DNA of 64,000 nucleotides from Dechloromonas sp. TW-R-39-2. Its GTDB lineage: Bacteria; Pseudomonadota; Gammaproteobacteria; Burkholderiales; Rhodocyclaceae. The stretch spans positions 2,263,001 through 2,327,000 of the forward strand of contig NZ_CP045202.1 of NCBI RefSeq assembly GCF_016864195.1, read 5' to 3'. Shown here piece by piece: positions 16,419-28,185 of this stretch (position 1 is its first letter; each line of letters opens with the position of its first letter). Position numbers and translations under genes: made by a program. A model generated the notes under the pieces. The model was not told where the DNA came from, ran no database searches, and worked only from the letters and a program-made list of their open reading frames with translations.

Positions 16419-18572
16419 ATGTCACGGCCTTGGCAATCGATTGGTCTTTTATTGGTATTACTCGGGGCTGCGCTGACGTTTGAGATTTATGACGAACGCG
16501 AAAAAACTTTATTAAACGAGCAACAGCGCCTCATCTCGCTAGCCAATGCCTTGAAGGCAAATATTGGAGAGCAATTACGTGCATCGTCACGAATGCTCGA
16601 TGGGTTACGTCATGACCTACCGGATTTGCTTGCAAGACCAGATGGTGTGGCGCGCCTAAACAACAAAATGGCGCTGCTCACAGAGTCAGTGATTGGCATC
16701 CGCAGTCTCCTATTGATTAATGCTGATGGGACAGCAATTGCAAGTAACCGTGCGGAATTGATTGGGCAGAATTTCAAAGATAGCGAACGCTATCAAGTCA
16801 TCAAGACGGGTAACGATCCGACTACACTGTACATTTCCCCTCCCTTCAAAACCCCACTAGGAATTTTTACGACAAGCTTTGGCAAAGCGATTGTTGGCAC
16901 CGACGGACGATTTGATGGCTATTTACTGGCCATTCTCGACCCAGCTTATTTTGGCGTGCTCATGCAATCCTTGCTCTACGCACACGACATGCGACTATCA
17001 GTCGCCCATGGCGATGGAAAGGTAATTTTCAGCACCCAAGCCACACCGGAAATTTTAGGCTTTGACCTGAGCAAAAAACCAGATTCGCTATTCAACCAAC
17101 ACCTGAGAAGCGGTCGCGAAAGTAGCTTTATGGTTGACCGGGCAACAGCGACCAATGACCTTCGCCTTGTCGCCATTCAAACCATCCTACCCATAGAAGG
17201 CACGGCAAATACACCTCTGGTAGTAGCCGTTAGCAGGGAGTCGGATGCGGCCATCGCCGAATGGAAAAGGTCTAGTCAGCAGCAAGGCATCCTGTTTATT
17301 GGAATTGTTTTAGCTGTCTGTGCAGGCTATTACGTCTATAGCCATCGCAAACAAGCCTATCGTCTTTTGCATCTGGAAAAAACCAGAGTTGAAGAAGCCT
17401 CCGAGGAGCGTATTCGCGAAGTCAATGAACAGTTTCGAGGCTACTTCGAGAACATGGCGGTGGGTGCTGTTCAATTAGATGCCGACGGCAAGTTTCAGCT
17501 TGTCAACGAACGCTATTGTGAAATGACCGGGTATGACCGGCAAGAACTACTCAACAAAATGCAGCCCGCTCAATTAACCCATCCTGATGACCGGGCAAAT
17601 GAACAGGAGCATATGAGGCAGTTGTTTGCTGAAAATGGCAGCAGCCTTGACCTTGAAAAGCGTGTGGTTTGCAAAAACGGAGAGGTTATCTGGGTTCACG
17701 TCTCGGCCCATGCCGTTCGCGGACAGGAAGGCAAAGTCAAATTCACAACTGCGGTCATTGAGGACATCACCCTTCGCAAGCAACTCATGGCTGAACTGGA
17801 AGGAGCAAGGGTGGCAGCAGAAGCAGCTAACCGTGCTAAAACACTCTTTCTCGGCAACATGTCACATGAGATGCGAACGCCTCTTCATCAGATTTCTGGT
17901 GTTGCCGGGATGTTTCGCCGAGACTCACTGAGTGATAAACAATCGCACCGACTTGGCATGCTGGAAACTGCTGTAAAACGCTTGGATACTGTTATTGGAG
18001 GGATTCTGACTCTTGTCGACATCGAAGCGGGCTCAACTGAGGTCAAACTTGTCCCCATCGACATGGACCAACTTGTCATCGATGTTACATCGCTGCTGGC
18101 CGAGCGCGCCTCAGCAAAGAACATGACCATTCACCATGAAGTATCCAATCTTCCTAGCCCATTAATGGGCGATGCTAGACACCTGACAACCATACTCAGT
18201 TGCTACTGCAATAATGCAATCACCTTCTCAGAGCGGGGAGTCATTACGATTCGAGTGCGCAAACTGAACGAAGATATGGGAAGCATAATGGTTCGCCTGG
18301 AGGTTCAAGACCAAGGGGTAGGTATTGATCCCAACCAAATTGGGCGGTTGTTTGAACACTTTGAGCAAGCTGACAATTCTCATACGCGAAAATATGGTGG
18401 TACCGGTGTTGGATTGGCAATCGTCAAAAAACTCACCAAATTAATGGGGGGTGATGCAGGCTGCGAAAGCATCTTGGGTAGTGGTAGTACCTTTTGGGCC
18501 ACGATTAAGCTGGCGAAAGGCGACCCAAAAAGCGAAGCACAAAGTTCCGTTGCGGAAGATTTCCAAATTTAA
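16419..18572 (+). CDS. Membrane sensor histidine kinase with Cache-like and PAS domains
   Basis: A 717-residue sensor kinase. A membrane segment (about residues 7-22) and a second (about 290-307) flank a periplasmic sensor of Cache type. A PAS/PAC module covers about 340-455 (VNERYCEMTGYDRQEL). HisKA follows with phosphorylatable H483 in NMSHEMRTP, and the ATPase domain has NNAITFSERG, DQGVGIDPNQ and GGTGVGLAIVKKL. It lacks a receiver domain, and no response regulator is adjacent, so the partner is unknown. The ATG has an excellent GGGGGAG site. Gene and 250-base upstream region are more AT-rich than the neighbours, suggesting acquisition; that upstream region holds no gene. Confidence 0.87.
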   Translation: MSRPWQSIGLLLVLLGAALTFEIYDEREKTLLNEQQRLISLANALKANIGEQLRASSRMLDGLRHDLPDLLARPDGVARLNNKMALLTESVIGIRSLLLINADGTAIASNRAELIGQNFKDSERYQVIKTGNDPTTLYISPPFKTPLGIFTTSFGKAIVGTDGRFDGYLLAILDPAYFGVLMQSLLYAHDMRLSVAHGDGKVIFSTQATPEILGFDLSKKPDSLFNQHLRSGRESSFMVDRATATNDLRLVAIQTILPIEGTANTPLVVAVSRESDAAIAEWKRSSQQQGILFIGIVLAVCAGYYVYSHRKQAYRLLHLEKTRVEEASEERIREVNEQFRGYFENMAVGAVQLDADGKFQLVNERYCEMTGYDRQELLNKMQPAQLTHPDDRANEQEHMRQLFAENGSSLDLEKRVVCKNGEVIWVHVSAHAVRGQEGKVKFTTAVIEDITLRKQLMAELEGARVAAEAANRAKTLFLGNMSHEMRTPLHQISGVAGMFRRDSLSDKQSHRLGMLETAVKRLDTVIGGILTLVDIEAGSTEVKLVPIDMDQLVIDVTSLLAERASAKNMTIHHEVSNLPSPLMGDARHLTTILSCYCNNAITFSERGVITIRVRKLNEDMGSIMVRLEVQDQGVGIDPNQIGRLFEHFEQADNSHTRKYGGTGVGLAIVKKLTKLMGGDAGCESILGSGSTFWATIKLAKGDPKSEAQSSVAEDFQI

Positions 18573-18733
18573 ACCAGGCAACTCGATATGGATGGGCTAC
18601 AGCTTGTTAACGAAAAACAGGCACGGCCTTGAGAAATTGAGAATGGCAGCAATAGATAGATTGCCGACCACCCTGGTCAACACAACAGAATTTCTGAATT
18701 TGAACAGCGTCGAATCGGATTCCAGTACAAATA

Positions 18734-18758
18734 AAAAAGGGGCCATCGGCCCCTTTTT
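18734..18758. terminator. Bidirectional rho-independent terminator
   Basis: AAAAAGGGGCC, loop ATC, GGCCCCTTTTT: an 11-bp stem whose ends supply a T-run in both directions. It lies between the sensor kinase (plus, ends 18572) and homoserine dehydrogenase (minus, ends 18779) and should serve both. Confidence 0.85.
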
Positions 18759-18778
18759 GCATGCAGTCAAGAAACGAC

Positions 18779-20089
18779 TTACTGCAGCTCTTCCAGGCGA
18801 ATGCGCTTGACCTTACCCTTTTGGGCGGCCAAGCCTTCGATCTTGGCAATCGCAGCATCGGCTGCGCTTTCCTTGCAGACGTGGGTCAGGATAATGATAT
18901 CCGTCTCGCCTTCGCCCTCTTCCGGCTCGCGCTGAAGCATGGCGTCGATCGAGATGCCCTGATCGGCCAGGATGCGGGTGACGTCGGCCAGAACGCCCGG
19001 CTTGTCTTCGACGCGCAGACGCAGGTAGTAGCCGGTTTCGATCTCGCTCATCGGCAGGATCGGCAGGTTGGACATCGAATCCGGCTGGAAGGCCAGATGC
19101 GGTACACGATGCGCTGCGTCGGCCGTGGCCAGACGGGTGACATCGACTAGATCCGCGATCACGGCGGAAGCGGTCGGTTCGGCACCGGCGCCCTTGCCGT
19201 AGTACATCGTGGCGCCAACGGCATCGCCCTTGACCAGCACGGCATTCATCGCGCCTTCGACATTGGCGATCAGGCGCTTGGCCGGAATCAGCGTCGGGTG
19301 AACGCGCAGTTCGATGCCCTTTTCGCGGCGCTTGGCAATGCCGAGCAGCTTGATGCGGTAACCGAGTTGTTCGGCGTACTTGATGTCGGAAGCTTCCAGC
19401 TTGGTGATGCCTTCAACGTAAGCCTTGTCGAACTGCACCGGGATACCGAAAGCGATCGAGGCGATCAGCGTGGCCTTGTGAGCTGCATCGACACCTTCGA
19501 TGTCGAAAGTCGGATCGGCTTCGGCGTAACCCAGGCGCTGGGCCTCCTTGAGCACGTCGTCAAAGGACAGGCCCTTGTCACGCATTTCGGAAAGGATGAA
19601 GTTGGTCGTGCCGTTGATGATGCCGGCCGCCCATTCGATGCGGTTGGCGCTCAGGCCTTCGCGCAGTGCCTTGATGACTGGAATGCCGCCGGCCACAGCC
19701 GCTTCGAAAGCGACCATGACGCCCTTTTCCTGGGCTGCGCTGAAAATTTCGGTGCCATGCACGGCGAGCAGCGCCTTGTTGGCGGTGACCACGTGCTTGC
19801 CATTGGCAATCGCCTTCATGACCAGTTCCTTGGCCACACCGTAGCCGCCGATCAGTTCGACAATGACATCAATTTCCGGATCATTGACCAGGGCAAAGGC
19901 ATCGTCCGTAATCTTGCAGGCGCCGCCGGTGATCTGCTTGGCCAGCTCGACATTTTTGTCGGCCACAGTCGTGATCTGGATCGGACGGCCGGCGCGACGG
20001 GTGATTTCCTCCGCATTGCGCTTCAGAACAGTCCAGGTACCACCGCCAACGGTGCCGATGCCAACGAGGCCAACATTCATGGGTTTCAT
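18779..20089 (-). CDS. hom: Homoserine dehydrogenase
   Basis: A 436-residue NAD(P)-dependent homoserine dehydrogenase. It begins with the Rossmann motif VGLVGIGTVGGG. The dimer/catalytic segment has NGTTNFILSEM and AEADPTFDIEGVDAAHK. A C-terminal ACT domain (from about residue 350, LRLRVEDKPGVLADVTRILADQ) predicts feedback control, usually by threonine. It converts aspartate semialdehyde to homoserine for threonine and methionine synthesis. It lies 44 bases downstream of alaC on the same strand and is closed by a strong terminator; thrC, often next in related genomes, is not there. Confidence 0.95.
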   Translation of the reverse strand: MKPMNVGLVGIGTVGGGTWTVLKRNAEEITRRAGRPIQITTVADKNVELAKQITGGACKITDDAFALVNDPEIDVIVELIGGYGVAKELVMKAIANGKHVVTANKALLAVHGTEIFSAAQEKGVMVAFEAAVAGGIPVIKALREGLSANRIEWAAGIINGTTNFILSEMRDKGLSFDDVLKEAQRLGYAEADPTFDIEGVDAAHKATLIASIAFGIPVQFDKAYVEGITKLEASDIKYAEQLGYRIKLLGIAKRREKGIELRVHPTLIPAKRLIANVEGAMNAVLVKGDAVGATMYYGKGAGAEPTASAVIADLVDVTRLATADAAHRVPHLAFQPDSMSNLPILPMSEIETGYYLRLRVEDKPGVLADVTRILADQGISIDAMLQREPEEGEGETDIIILTHVCKESAADAAIAKIEGLAAQKGKVKRIRLEELQ

Positions 20090-20133
20090 AGTTTTCAGTA
20101 TCAGATAGACAGGTTTAATGGAGGGCGAACGGC

Positions 20134-21363
20134 TTAGTTGGTGCCGTGACGCTTGCGATAGTTTTCGAGGAAGCGCGCAATCCGGCCGATCGCCTCCCGC
20201 AGATCATCTTCGTGCGGCAGGAAAACGAGGCGGAAGTGGTCGGGATGCGGCCAGTTGAAGCCGGAGCCCTGGACCAGCAGCACCTTTTCTTCCTGCAGCA
20301 GTTCGGAAATAAAGGCCTGGTCGTTCTTGATCGGATAAACCTTGGGATCGAGACGCGGGAACATGTACAGCGTCGCCTTGGGCTTGACGCAGCTGACGCC
20401 GGGAATGGCCGAGATCAGCTCGTGCGCCAGGTCGCGCTGGCGACGCATGCGGCCGCCCTCGCCGACCAGATCGTCGATACTCTGGTAGCCGCCAAGTGCG
20501 GTCTGGATGCCGTGCTGGCCCGGCGCATTGGCGCACAGGCGCATCGAAGCCAGCATATCGAGGCCTTCGATGTAATCCTTGGCGTGGCGCTTGTCGCCCG
20601 ACACCACCATCCAGCCGGCGCGGTAGCCGCAGGAACGGTAGTTCTTCGACAGGCCGTTGAAGGTGATGGTCAGTACATCCTCGGACAAGGAAGCAATCGC
20701 CGTGTGGGTCACGCCGTCGTAAAGCACCTTGTCGTAGACTTCATCGGAATAGATGATCAGGTGATGCTGGCGGGCAAGCTCGATGATTTCCTTGAGCAAC
20801 TCGTCCGGATACAGCGCGCCGGTCGGATTGTTCGGATTGATGATGACGATGGCCTTGGTTTTCGGCGTGATCTTGCTGCGGATATCCTCCAGATCGGGAT
20901 ACCAGCCGTTGTTCTCGTCGCACAGGTAATGTTTCGGCGTGCCACCGGACAGGCTGATCGCGGCTGTCCATAGCGGGTAATCCGGCGCCGGCACGAGCAC
21001 TTCGTCACCGGCGTCGAGCAAGGCATTCATTGCCATGACGATCAGTTCGGAAACGCCATTGCCAACGTAGATATCCTCCAGCGTCACACCCTTGATGTTC
21101 TTCTGCTGGGTGTAATGCATGATCGCCTTGCGCGCCGCGAAAATCCCCTTGGAATCCGTGTAACCCGCCGCATTCGGCAGATTGCGAATGATGTCCTGCT
21201 GGATTTCTTCCGGCGAATCGAAACCGAACGCGGCCAGATTGCCGATGTTCAGCTTGATGATCTTGTGGCCTTCATCCTCCATCTGCTTGGCTTTCTGCAG
21301 CACGGGGCCGCGGATGTCGTAGCAGACGTTGGCGAGTTTGGCGGATTTCTTGATAAGTTTCAC
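20134..21363 (-). CDS. alaC: Alanine/valine-type aminotransferase AlaC
   Basis: A 409-residue fold-type I PLP aminotransferase. It opens with SAKLANVCYDIRGPVL and carries NPNNPTGALYP and the PLP-lysine segment FNGLSKNYRSCGYRAGW, matching AlaC/YfdZ along its length. It makes alanine from pyruvate and glutamate and overlaps in substrate with branched-chain enzymes. I place the start at GTG 21363 (VKLIKKSAKL); the frame opens further upstream with TTG at 21387 but the extra eight residues are atypical. It is first in a unit with hom, which links it to amino acid supply. Confidence 0.88.
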   Translation of the reverse strand: MKLIKKSAKLANVCYDIRGPVLQKAKQMEDEGHKIIKLNIGNLAAFGFDSPEEIQQDIIRNLPNAAGYTDSKGIFAARKAIMHYTQQKNIKGVTLEDIYVGNGVSELIVMAMNALLDAGDEVLVPAPDYPLWTAAISLSGGTPKHYLCDENNGWYPDLEDIRSKITPKTKAIVIINPNNPTGALYPDELLKEIIELARQHHLIIYSDEVYDKVLYDGVTHTAIASLSEDVLTITFNGLSKNYRSCGYRAGWMVVSGDKRHAKDYIEGLDMLASMRLCANAPGQHGIQTALGGYQSIDDLVGEGGRMRRQRDLAHELISAIPGVSCVKPKATLYMFPRLDPKVYPIKNDQAFISELLQEEKVLLVQGSGFNWPHPDHFRLVFLPHEDDLREAIGRIARFLENYRKRHGTN

Positions 21364-21398
21364 GACAGCTATCCCGCTATGTGGCAATGAGCCAAAGG

Positions 21399-21404
21399 TA
21401 TAAT
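21399..21404 (+). promoter_or_regulatory. Candidate -10 box for the Mth938-domain gene
   Basis: A perfect TATAAT lies 58 bases before the GTG start at 21462, in the short divergent region with alaC. No good -35 is visible at the usual distance, so it is only a candidate. Confidence 0.35.
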
Positions 21405-21461
21405 CCTAATCTATCGAATGGTGCACCGCAATTTCGGCGGGCTTTTTAGGCAAATATCCTT

Positions 21462-21839
21462 GTGAAACTTCATCAATCCAACATCGCCGGACTCAACATG
21501 TTCACCGCCTATGGCGCAGGTTATGTTGCGGTCAACAATGAAAAATACGAGAAAAACCTGATCCTGCTGCCGGAATCCATCATTTCCGAGTGGTCGACCG
21601 CGGATGTCACCACGCTGGCCGAAAGCGACATGCAGAAATTGCTCGAACTGGGCACCGAGATCATCCTGCTCGGCACCGGCGACCGCCTGCGTTTCCCGCC
21701 CGGCCCGCTGCTCCGCCCGTTTGCCGCAGCCGGTATCGGCATCGAAATCATGGACCTGCAGGCAGCCTGCAGAACCTATAACATCCTCGCGGCGGAAGGC
21801 CGTAAAGTGGCTGCTGCGCTGCTCTTCGATCCACGCTGA
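21462..21839 (+). CDS. Mth938-like domain (DUF498) protein
   Basis: A 125-residue single-domain protein. The pattern ILLPESIISEW, then LLELGTEIILLGTGDRLRFPP and YNILAAEGRKVAAALLF, is typical of the DUF498/Mth938 family, which includes mitochondrial NDUFAF3. The bacterial role is unclear; an assembly role is only suggested by the eukaryotic relative. The start is GTG at 21462. It is followed 41 bases later by the nucleotide-sugar dehydrogenase gene on the same strand. Confidence 0.85.
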   Translation: MKLHQSNIAGLNMFTAYGAGYVAVNNEKYEKNLILLPESIISEWSTADVTTLAESDMQKLLELGTEIILLGTGDRLRFPPGPLLRPFAAAGIGIEIMDLQAACRTYNILAAEGRKVAAALLFDPR

Positions 21840-21880
21840 GCGCCAGCCCGAACAATCAACCTTTATTGACGAACTGAACG

Positions 21881-23161
21881 ATGAAAACAATTGCCGTTGT
21901 TGGACTGGGTTACGTTGGCCTCCCGCTGGCTGTGGAATTCGGCAAGAAATTCCGCACTATCGGCCTGGATCTGTCGGCTGAAAAAGTCGCCAGCTACAAG
22001 CAGCACATCGACCCGACGGGTGAAGTCAGCAGCGCCGACCTCAAGGCGGCAACGCTGCTTGAAGTCGGCACCGATCCGGCCGCACTGCGCGAAGCCGACT
22101 TTGTCATCGTCGCCGTCCCTACCCCGGTCGACGACGCCTACCAGCCTGATTTCAGCCCGCTCGTCGGTTCCTCGAAAGCCGTCGGCCAGAATCTGAAGCC
22201 CGGTGCCATCGTCGTTTTCGAATCGACGGTTTACCCCGGCGCTACCGAGGAAGTCTGCATTCCGATCATCGAGCAGTATTCCGGCAAGAAATGGAAACAG
22301 GATTTTTTCGTCGGCTACTCACCGGAACGCATCAATCCGGGCGACAAGGAACGCACCGTCACCAAGATCGTCAAGGTGGTGTCCGGCGATACGCCCGAAA
22401 CCCTGGCCACGGTCAGCGAAATTTACAGCAGCGTGATTACGGCCGGCGTTTACCCGGCCTCCAGTATCAAAGTGGCTGAAGCCGCCAAGGTGATCGAAAA
22501 CACCCAGCGCGACCTGAACATCGCCCTGATGAACGAACTGGCGATCATTTTCGACCGCATCGGTATCGACACTGTCGAAGTGCTTGAGGCGGCCGGCAGC
22601 AAGTGGAACTTCCTGCCCTTCCGTCCCGGTCTGGTCGGTGGTCACTGCATCGGCGTCGATCCTTACTATCTGACGCACAAGGCGCAGAAGCTCGGTTACC
22701 ACCCGGAAGTCATCCTTGCAGGCCGCCGCATCAACGACGGCATGGGTAAGTTCATTGCCGAACAGACGATCAAGCAACTGGTCCGCGGCGGCCATCCGGT
22801 CAAGGATTGTCCGATCATCGTGCTCGGCCTGACCTTCAAGGAAAACTGCCCCGATCTGCGCAACTCGCGCGTCATCGATGTCATCCGCGAACTAGAATCC
22901 TATGGCGCCAAGGTCGTCGTCCATGACCCGGTGGCCGATGCCGCCGAAGCTCGCCACGAATACGGTGTCGAACTGGTCGCCTGGGACGACTTGCCGAAAT
23001 CGGCTGCCATCGTTGCCGCGGTCAACCACGCCGAATTCAAGGCTCGCCCGGCCAGCGACTTCATTGCCAAGCTGGCTTCGGATGGCGTGATCACCGACGT
23101 CAAGAGCATGTTCAAGGCCACAGACTTTACCGAGCGCGGCATTCAGGTCTGGCGTCTGTAA
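21881..23161 (+). CDS. tviB: UDP-N-acetylhexosamine 6-dehydrogenase, TviB/WbpO type
   Basis: A 426-residue nucleotide-sugar dehydrogenase. It has the N-terminal NAD motif VVGLGYVGLPLA, the catalytic cysteine in GGHCIGVDPYYL and the C-terminal domain beginning LGLTFKENCPDLRNSRV. The HCIGVDPYYLTHKA form is typical of TviB/WbpO/WbpA enzymes, which oxidise UDP-GlcNAc or UDP-GalNAc to the uronic acid. The usual 4-epimerase partner TviC is absent here; next comes a gamma carbonic anhydrase 17 bases on. The product probably feeds a surface polysaccharide made elsewhere. Confidence 0.88.
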   Translation: MKTIAVVGLGYVGLPLAVEFGKKFRTIGLDLSAEKVASYKQHIDPTGEVSSADLKAATLLEVGTDPAALREADFVIVAVPTPVDDAYQPDFSPLVGSSKAVGQNLKPGAIVVFESTVYPGATEEVCIPIIEQYSGKKWKQDFFVGYSPERINPGDKERTVTKIVKVVSGDTPETLATVSEIYSSVITAGVYPASSIKVAEAAKVIENTQRDLNIALMNELAIIFDRIGIDTVEVLEAAGSKWNFLPFRPGLVGGHCIGVDPYYLTHKAQKLGYHPEVILAGRRINDGMGKFIAEQTIKQLVRGGHPVKDCPIIVLGLTFKENCPDLRNSRVIDVIRELESYGAKVVVHDPVADAAEARHEYGVELVAWDDLPKSAAIVAAVNHAEFKARPASDFIAKLASDGVITDVKSMFKATDFTERGIQVWRL

Positions 23162-23178
23162 GCGAAAAAGGAAAAGCC

Positions 23179-23700
23179 ATGTCTTTGTTTCAACTCGGCG
23201 AAAAAAAACCGGTTGTCGGCGAAAACGCCTGGGTCGCCCCGAATGCCACGGTGATCGGTGATGTCCGTCTGGGGAAGAATGCGTCTATCTGGTGGAATGC
23301 GACGCTGCGCGGCGACAACGACCCGATCCACATCGGTGACAACACCAACATTCAGGATGGTTCGGTGCTGCACACCGACGAAGGTGTTCCGATGCATATC
23401 GGCAACAACGTCACCGTCGGCCATCTGGTCATGCTGCACGGCTGCACCGTCGGCGACGGCAGCCTGATCGGCATCGGCTCGGTGATTCTCAACCGGGCCG
23501 TGATCGGCAAGAGCTGCATCGTTGGGGCCAATACGCTGATTCCGGAAGGCAAGGTTTTTCCGGATCGTGTGTTGATCGTCGGCTCGCCGGGCAAGGTCGT
23601 ACGCGAACTGTCCGATGAAGACGTCGCCAAACTGCAGCAATCGGCGGCGCATTACGTCAATAACGCCCAGCGTTACCGCGAGACACTGTCGCCGCTGTAA
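23179..23700 (+). CDS. Gamma carbonic anhydrase family protein
   Basis: A 173-residue left-handed beta-helix protein of the YrdA/PaaY group. Hexapeptide repeats run through most of the sequence, and the three zinc-binding histidines are in SVLHTDE and VGHLVMLHGC. Members hydrate CO2 or act as related metal hydrolases. AAGGAAAA lies before the ATG. It follows tviB by 17 bases and may be co-transcribed; a hairpin follows. Confidence 0.87.
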   Translation: MSLFQLGEKKPVVGENAWVAPNATVIGDVRLGKNASIWWNATLRGDNDPIHIGDNTNIQDGSVLHTDEGVPMHIGNNVTVGHLVMLHGCTVGDGSLIGIGSVILNRAVIGKSCIVGANTLIPEGKVFPDRVLIVGSPGKVVRELSDEDVAKLQQSAAHYVNNAQRYRETLSPL

Positions 23701-23707
23701 ACGACAA

Positions 23708-23727
23708 CGCGGGGCCGCAGCCCCGCG
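23708..23727. terminator. Hairpin between convergent genes
   Basis: CGCGGGGC, loop CGCA, GCCCCGCG: a perfect 8-bp stem in the 48-base gap between the carbonic anhydrase gene and fliW, which converge on it. There is no T-run after it. Confidence 0.5.
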
Positions 23728-23748
23728 TCTGATTCCGGCCGGGAATCC

Positions 23749-24195
23749 TTAGACTTCGTTCACCAGATTGCTCAGCGTGATATTCGGACGAAGGGTCTGC
23801 ATGACTTTCTGCAAGCCGACGCGTGCCCGAGTATTGATCACCAGCGGCGCACGAATATTGGCGCTCACTGCCGACGCTGCACTTTCCGCCTGACGCGACA
23901 CAACCAGCATCACGGCGACATCTTCGGCCACGGGCGAAGCCAGCAAAGCATTTTCGGAATCAGAAAGGGCCAATTCATAGTTGAAACCCAGCGTGGTCGG
24001 ATCAATGATCTGGACAGCGAAAGCCGGATCATCGACCGACTGCAGCGTAAAACTGGCGGCCCCGCCCTGCGCGTTTTCTTCGTGCACCAGCATGAAGCGC
24101 TTGCTGTTCTCGAAGCCGACCAAGCCGCTCGGGAAGTTGATGATGCTCTCGGGATTGACCTCGACCGAGCCGAACAAATAGGTTTCAACTTGCAT
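23749..24195 (-). CDS. fliW: Flagellar assembly factor FliW
   Basis: A 148-residue FliW. It shows the family's FPSGLVGFE near the N-terminus, the [15 protein letters not shown] core and [17 protein letters not shown] near the end. FliW binds flagellin and, where CsrA is present, antagonises it to couple flagellin synthesis to secretion. A very strong GAGGAGGAA site precedes the ATG. No csrA or other flagellar gene is in the window, so this is an isolated fliW. Confidence 0.92.
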   Translation of the reverse strand: MQVETYLFGSVEVNPESIINFPSGLVGFENSKRFMLVHEENAQGGAASFTLQSVDDPAFAVQIIDPTTLGFNYELALSDSENALLASPVAEDVAVMLVVSRQAESAASAVSANIRAPLVINTRARVGLQKVMQTLRPNITLSNLVNEV

Positions 24196-24312
24196 TATTC
24201 CTCCTCTGAATTGGACTGCTTATCGCCGCATGCTACACCAAGCAGCTTGCGGTTGTAATTTCCCGCCGGATTCCGCATAGTCCACTCCCCTTTTTGCTGC
24301 GCTGCCGCACCC

Positions 24313-26658
<2,346 letters not shown>

Positions 26659-26670
26659 AAAGCCCTATCC

Positions 26671-26698
26671 GCATCCGCTGGCCTGTGTCAGCGGATGC
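26671..26698 (+). terminator. Hairpin after tex
   Basis: GCATCCGCTG, an 8-base loop, CAGCGGATGC: a perfect 10-bp stem 13 bases after the tex stop. It is followed by ATTTGCTT, a weak T-run. Confidence 0.65.
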
Positions 26699-26763
26699 AT
26701 TTGCTTACACTTTATGACCGCCTGCTAACAGACAGCCAGCCGATCAACACGTAAACTCGGCTG

Positions 26764-28110
26764 ATGACGATTCAGTACAGTCGCATCATGAAACATCCCC
26801 TGCTTGCTCTTGCCCTGGCGCCACTCGGTTTGTGGGCTGCCTTTGTCTTGCCTGACACCCTGGCTGGCAACCCCGGTTTCTGGGACTGGCGACGAACGCT
26901 GGTCATCCTCTCCGGTATTTTCTCGCTCTGGTGGATGAGCGCCGGCATCCTGCTGGCTGGACGCCCTGGCTGGCTGGAGCGCCGTTTTGGCGGACTCGAC
27001 AAGATTTACCGCCTGCATCGCAACATCGGAATCGGTGCCGGCGTCTTCGTCTTCATGCACTGGATGCTTGAATGGCTGCCCAAGAAACTGTCTCGCCTGG
27101 TCTGGTTGCCGGAACAGGTGCGTGGCCCGAAAGGACCGAAAGACTGGTGGATCAGCCTGGCCAAGGATGTCGGCGAATGGGCTGGTTACATCCTGCTGGC
27201 CATGGTGGTGATCGCCCTGATCCGGCGTATTCCGTATCGCTGGTTTCGCCTGCTGCACAAAGGATTCGGCGCTGTTTTCGTGGCTGGCGCATTCCACGGT
27301 CTACTGCTCATGCCGGGCAATTTCTGGCAACAACCACTCGGTTGGCTGACCGCACTGCTCGCCGCCGCCGGCCTGATTCCAGCCCTGCTTTCCCTGGCCA
27401 ACCGGATTGGCCGGCGCCGGCAATACCCTGCTCGGATTGAAAGCCTCCAACGGCACGCGGATCACGTGCTTGAACTGGTCTGCCGGCCGTACAAGGGCTG
27501 GCCCGGACATGCCGCCGGACAGTTTCTGTTCATTGATTTTGGTCGCCCCGGCGAAGGTGCTCACCCCTTCACCATCGCCTCGGCCTGGGATCCGCAACAA
27601 GGAACGCTGACCCTGGCGATCAAGGAACTGGGCGACCTGACCAGGCAACTGCCGCACCAGCTCGAACCGGGACAGGCGGTCAGACTCGAAGGCCCGTACG
27701 GTCAATTCGATTTTGGCCTTGCCGAACCGGTCGACCGCGACAAGGCCGGTCATCCGCAAATATGGGTCGCCGGCGGGATCGGCATCACGCCCTTCCTTGC
27801 CCGCATGGAAGTCCTGGCCAAGCAGGTCGCAGCCCAGCCCGAAATCGATCTTTTCTACTGCAGCCGACAGGCCGGCAGCTTTCCGGACAATCTCGAAGCA
27901 CGCTGCCAAGCCGCCGGCGTTCGCCTGCACCATCAACTGACCAGCCGCGATGGCCCGCTGGCCGCCAGCGAAATCACCGGCCGGTTGAAAAGCGGCAGCA
28001 GCGTCTGGTTCTGCGGCCCGGCCGAGTGGGGCAATACCCTCGAAAAAACCTTGAGATCAGCCGGTTTGCCAACCCCGGCCTTTCATCGCGAAGCCTTCGA
28101 ATTTCGCTAA
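26764..28110 (+). CDS. Ferric-reductase-like transmembrane flavocytochrome
   Basis: A 448-residue membrane oxidoreductase. The N-terminal half has about six membrane segments and paired histidines in YRLHRNIG, VFMHWM, LLHKGFG and AFHGLL that would hold two b-haems (ferric reductase-like domain). The cytoplasmic half has the FAD-binding HPFTIAS motif (about residue 265) and the NAD(P)H-binding AGGIGITPFLARME. It should move electrons from NAD(P)H across the inner membrane to a metal or other acceptor. The ATG at 26788 (MKHPLL) is an equally possible start; neither has a Shine-Dalgarno. Confidence 0.85.
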   Translation: MTIQYSRIMKHPLLALALAPLGLWAAFVLPDTLAGNPGFWDWRRTLVILSGIFSLWWMSAGILLAGRPGWLERRFGGLDKIYRLHRNIGIGAGVFVFMHWMLEWLPKKLSRLVWLPEQVRGPKGPKDWWISLAKDVGEWAGYILLAMVVIALIRRIPYRWFRLLHKGFGAVFVAGAFHGLLLMPGNFWQQPLGWLTALLAAAGLIPALLSLANRIGRRRQYPARIESLQRHADHVLELVCRPYKGWPGHAAGQFLFIDFGRPGEGAHPFTIASAWDPQQGTLTLAIKELGDLTRQLPHQLEPGQAVRLEGPYGQFDFGLAEPVDRDKAGHPQIWVAGGIGITPFLARMEVLAKQVAAQPEIDLFYCSRQAGSFPDNLEARCQAAGVRLHHQLTSRDGPLAASEITGRLKSGSSVWFCGPAEWGNTLEKTLRSAGLPTPAFHREAFEFR

Positions 28111-28185
28111 AAAGTCCCCAGCCGACTACCCAGAGAAATTCATCGGGCTGATATGATTGCTGCTTTGCAACAAGCATCGGCAGCA

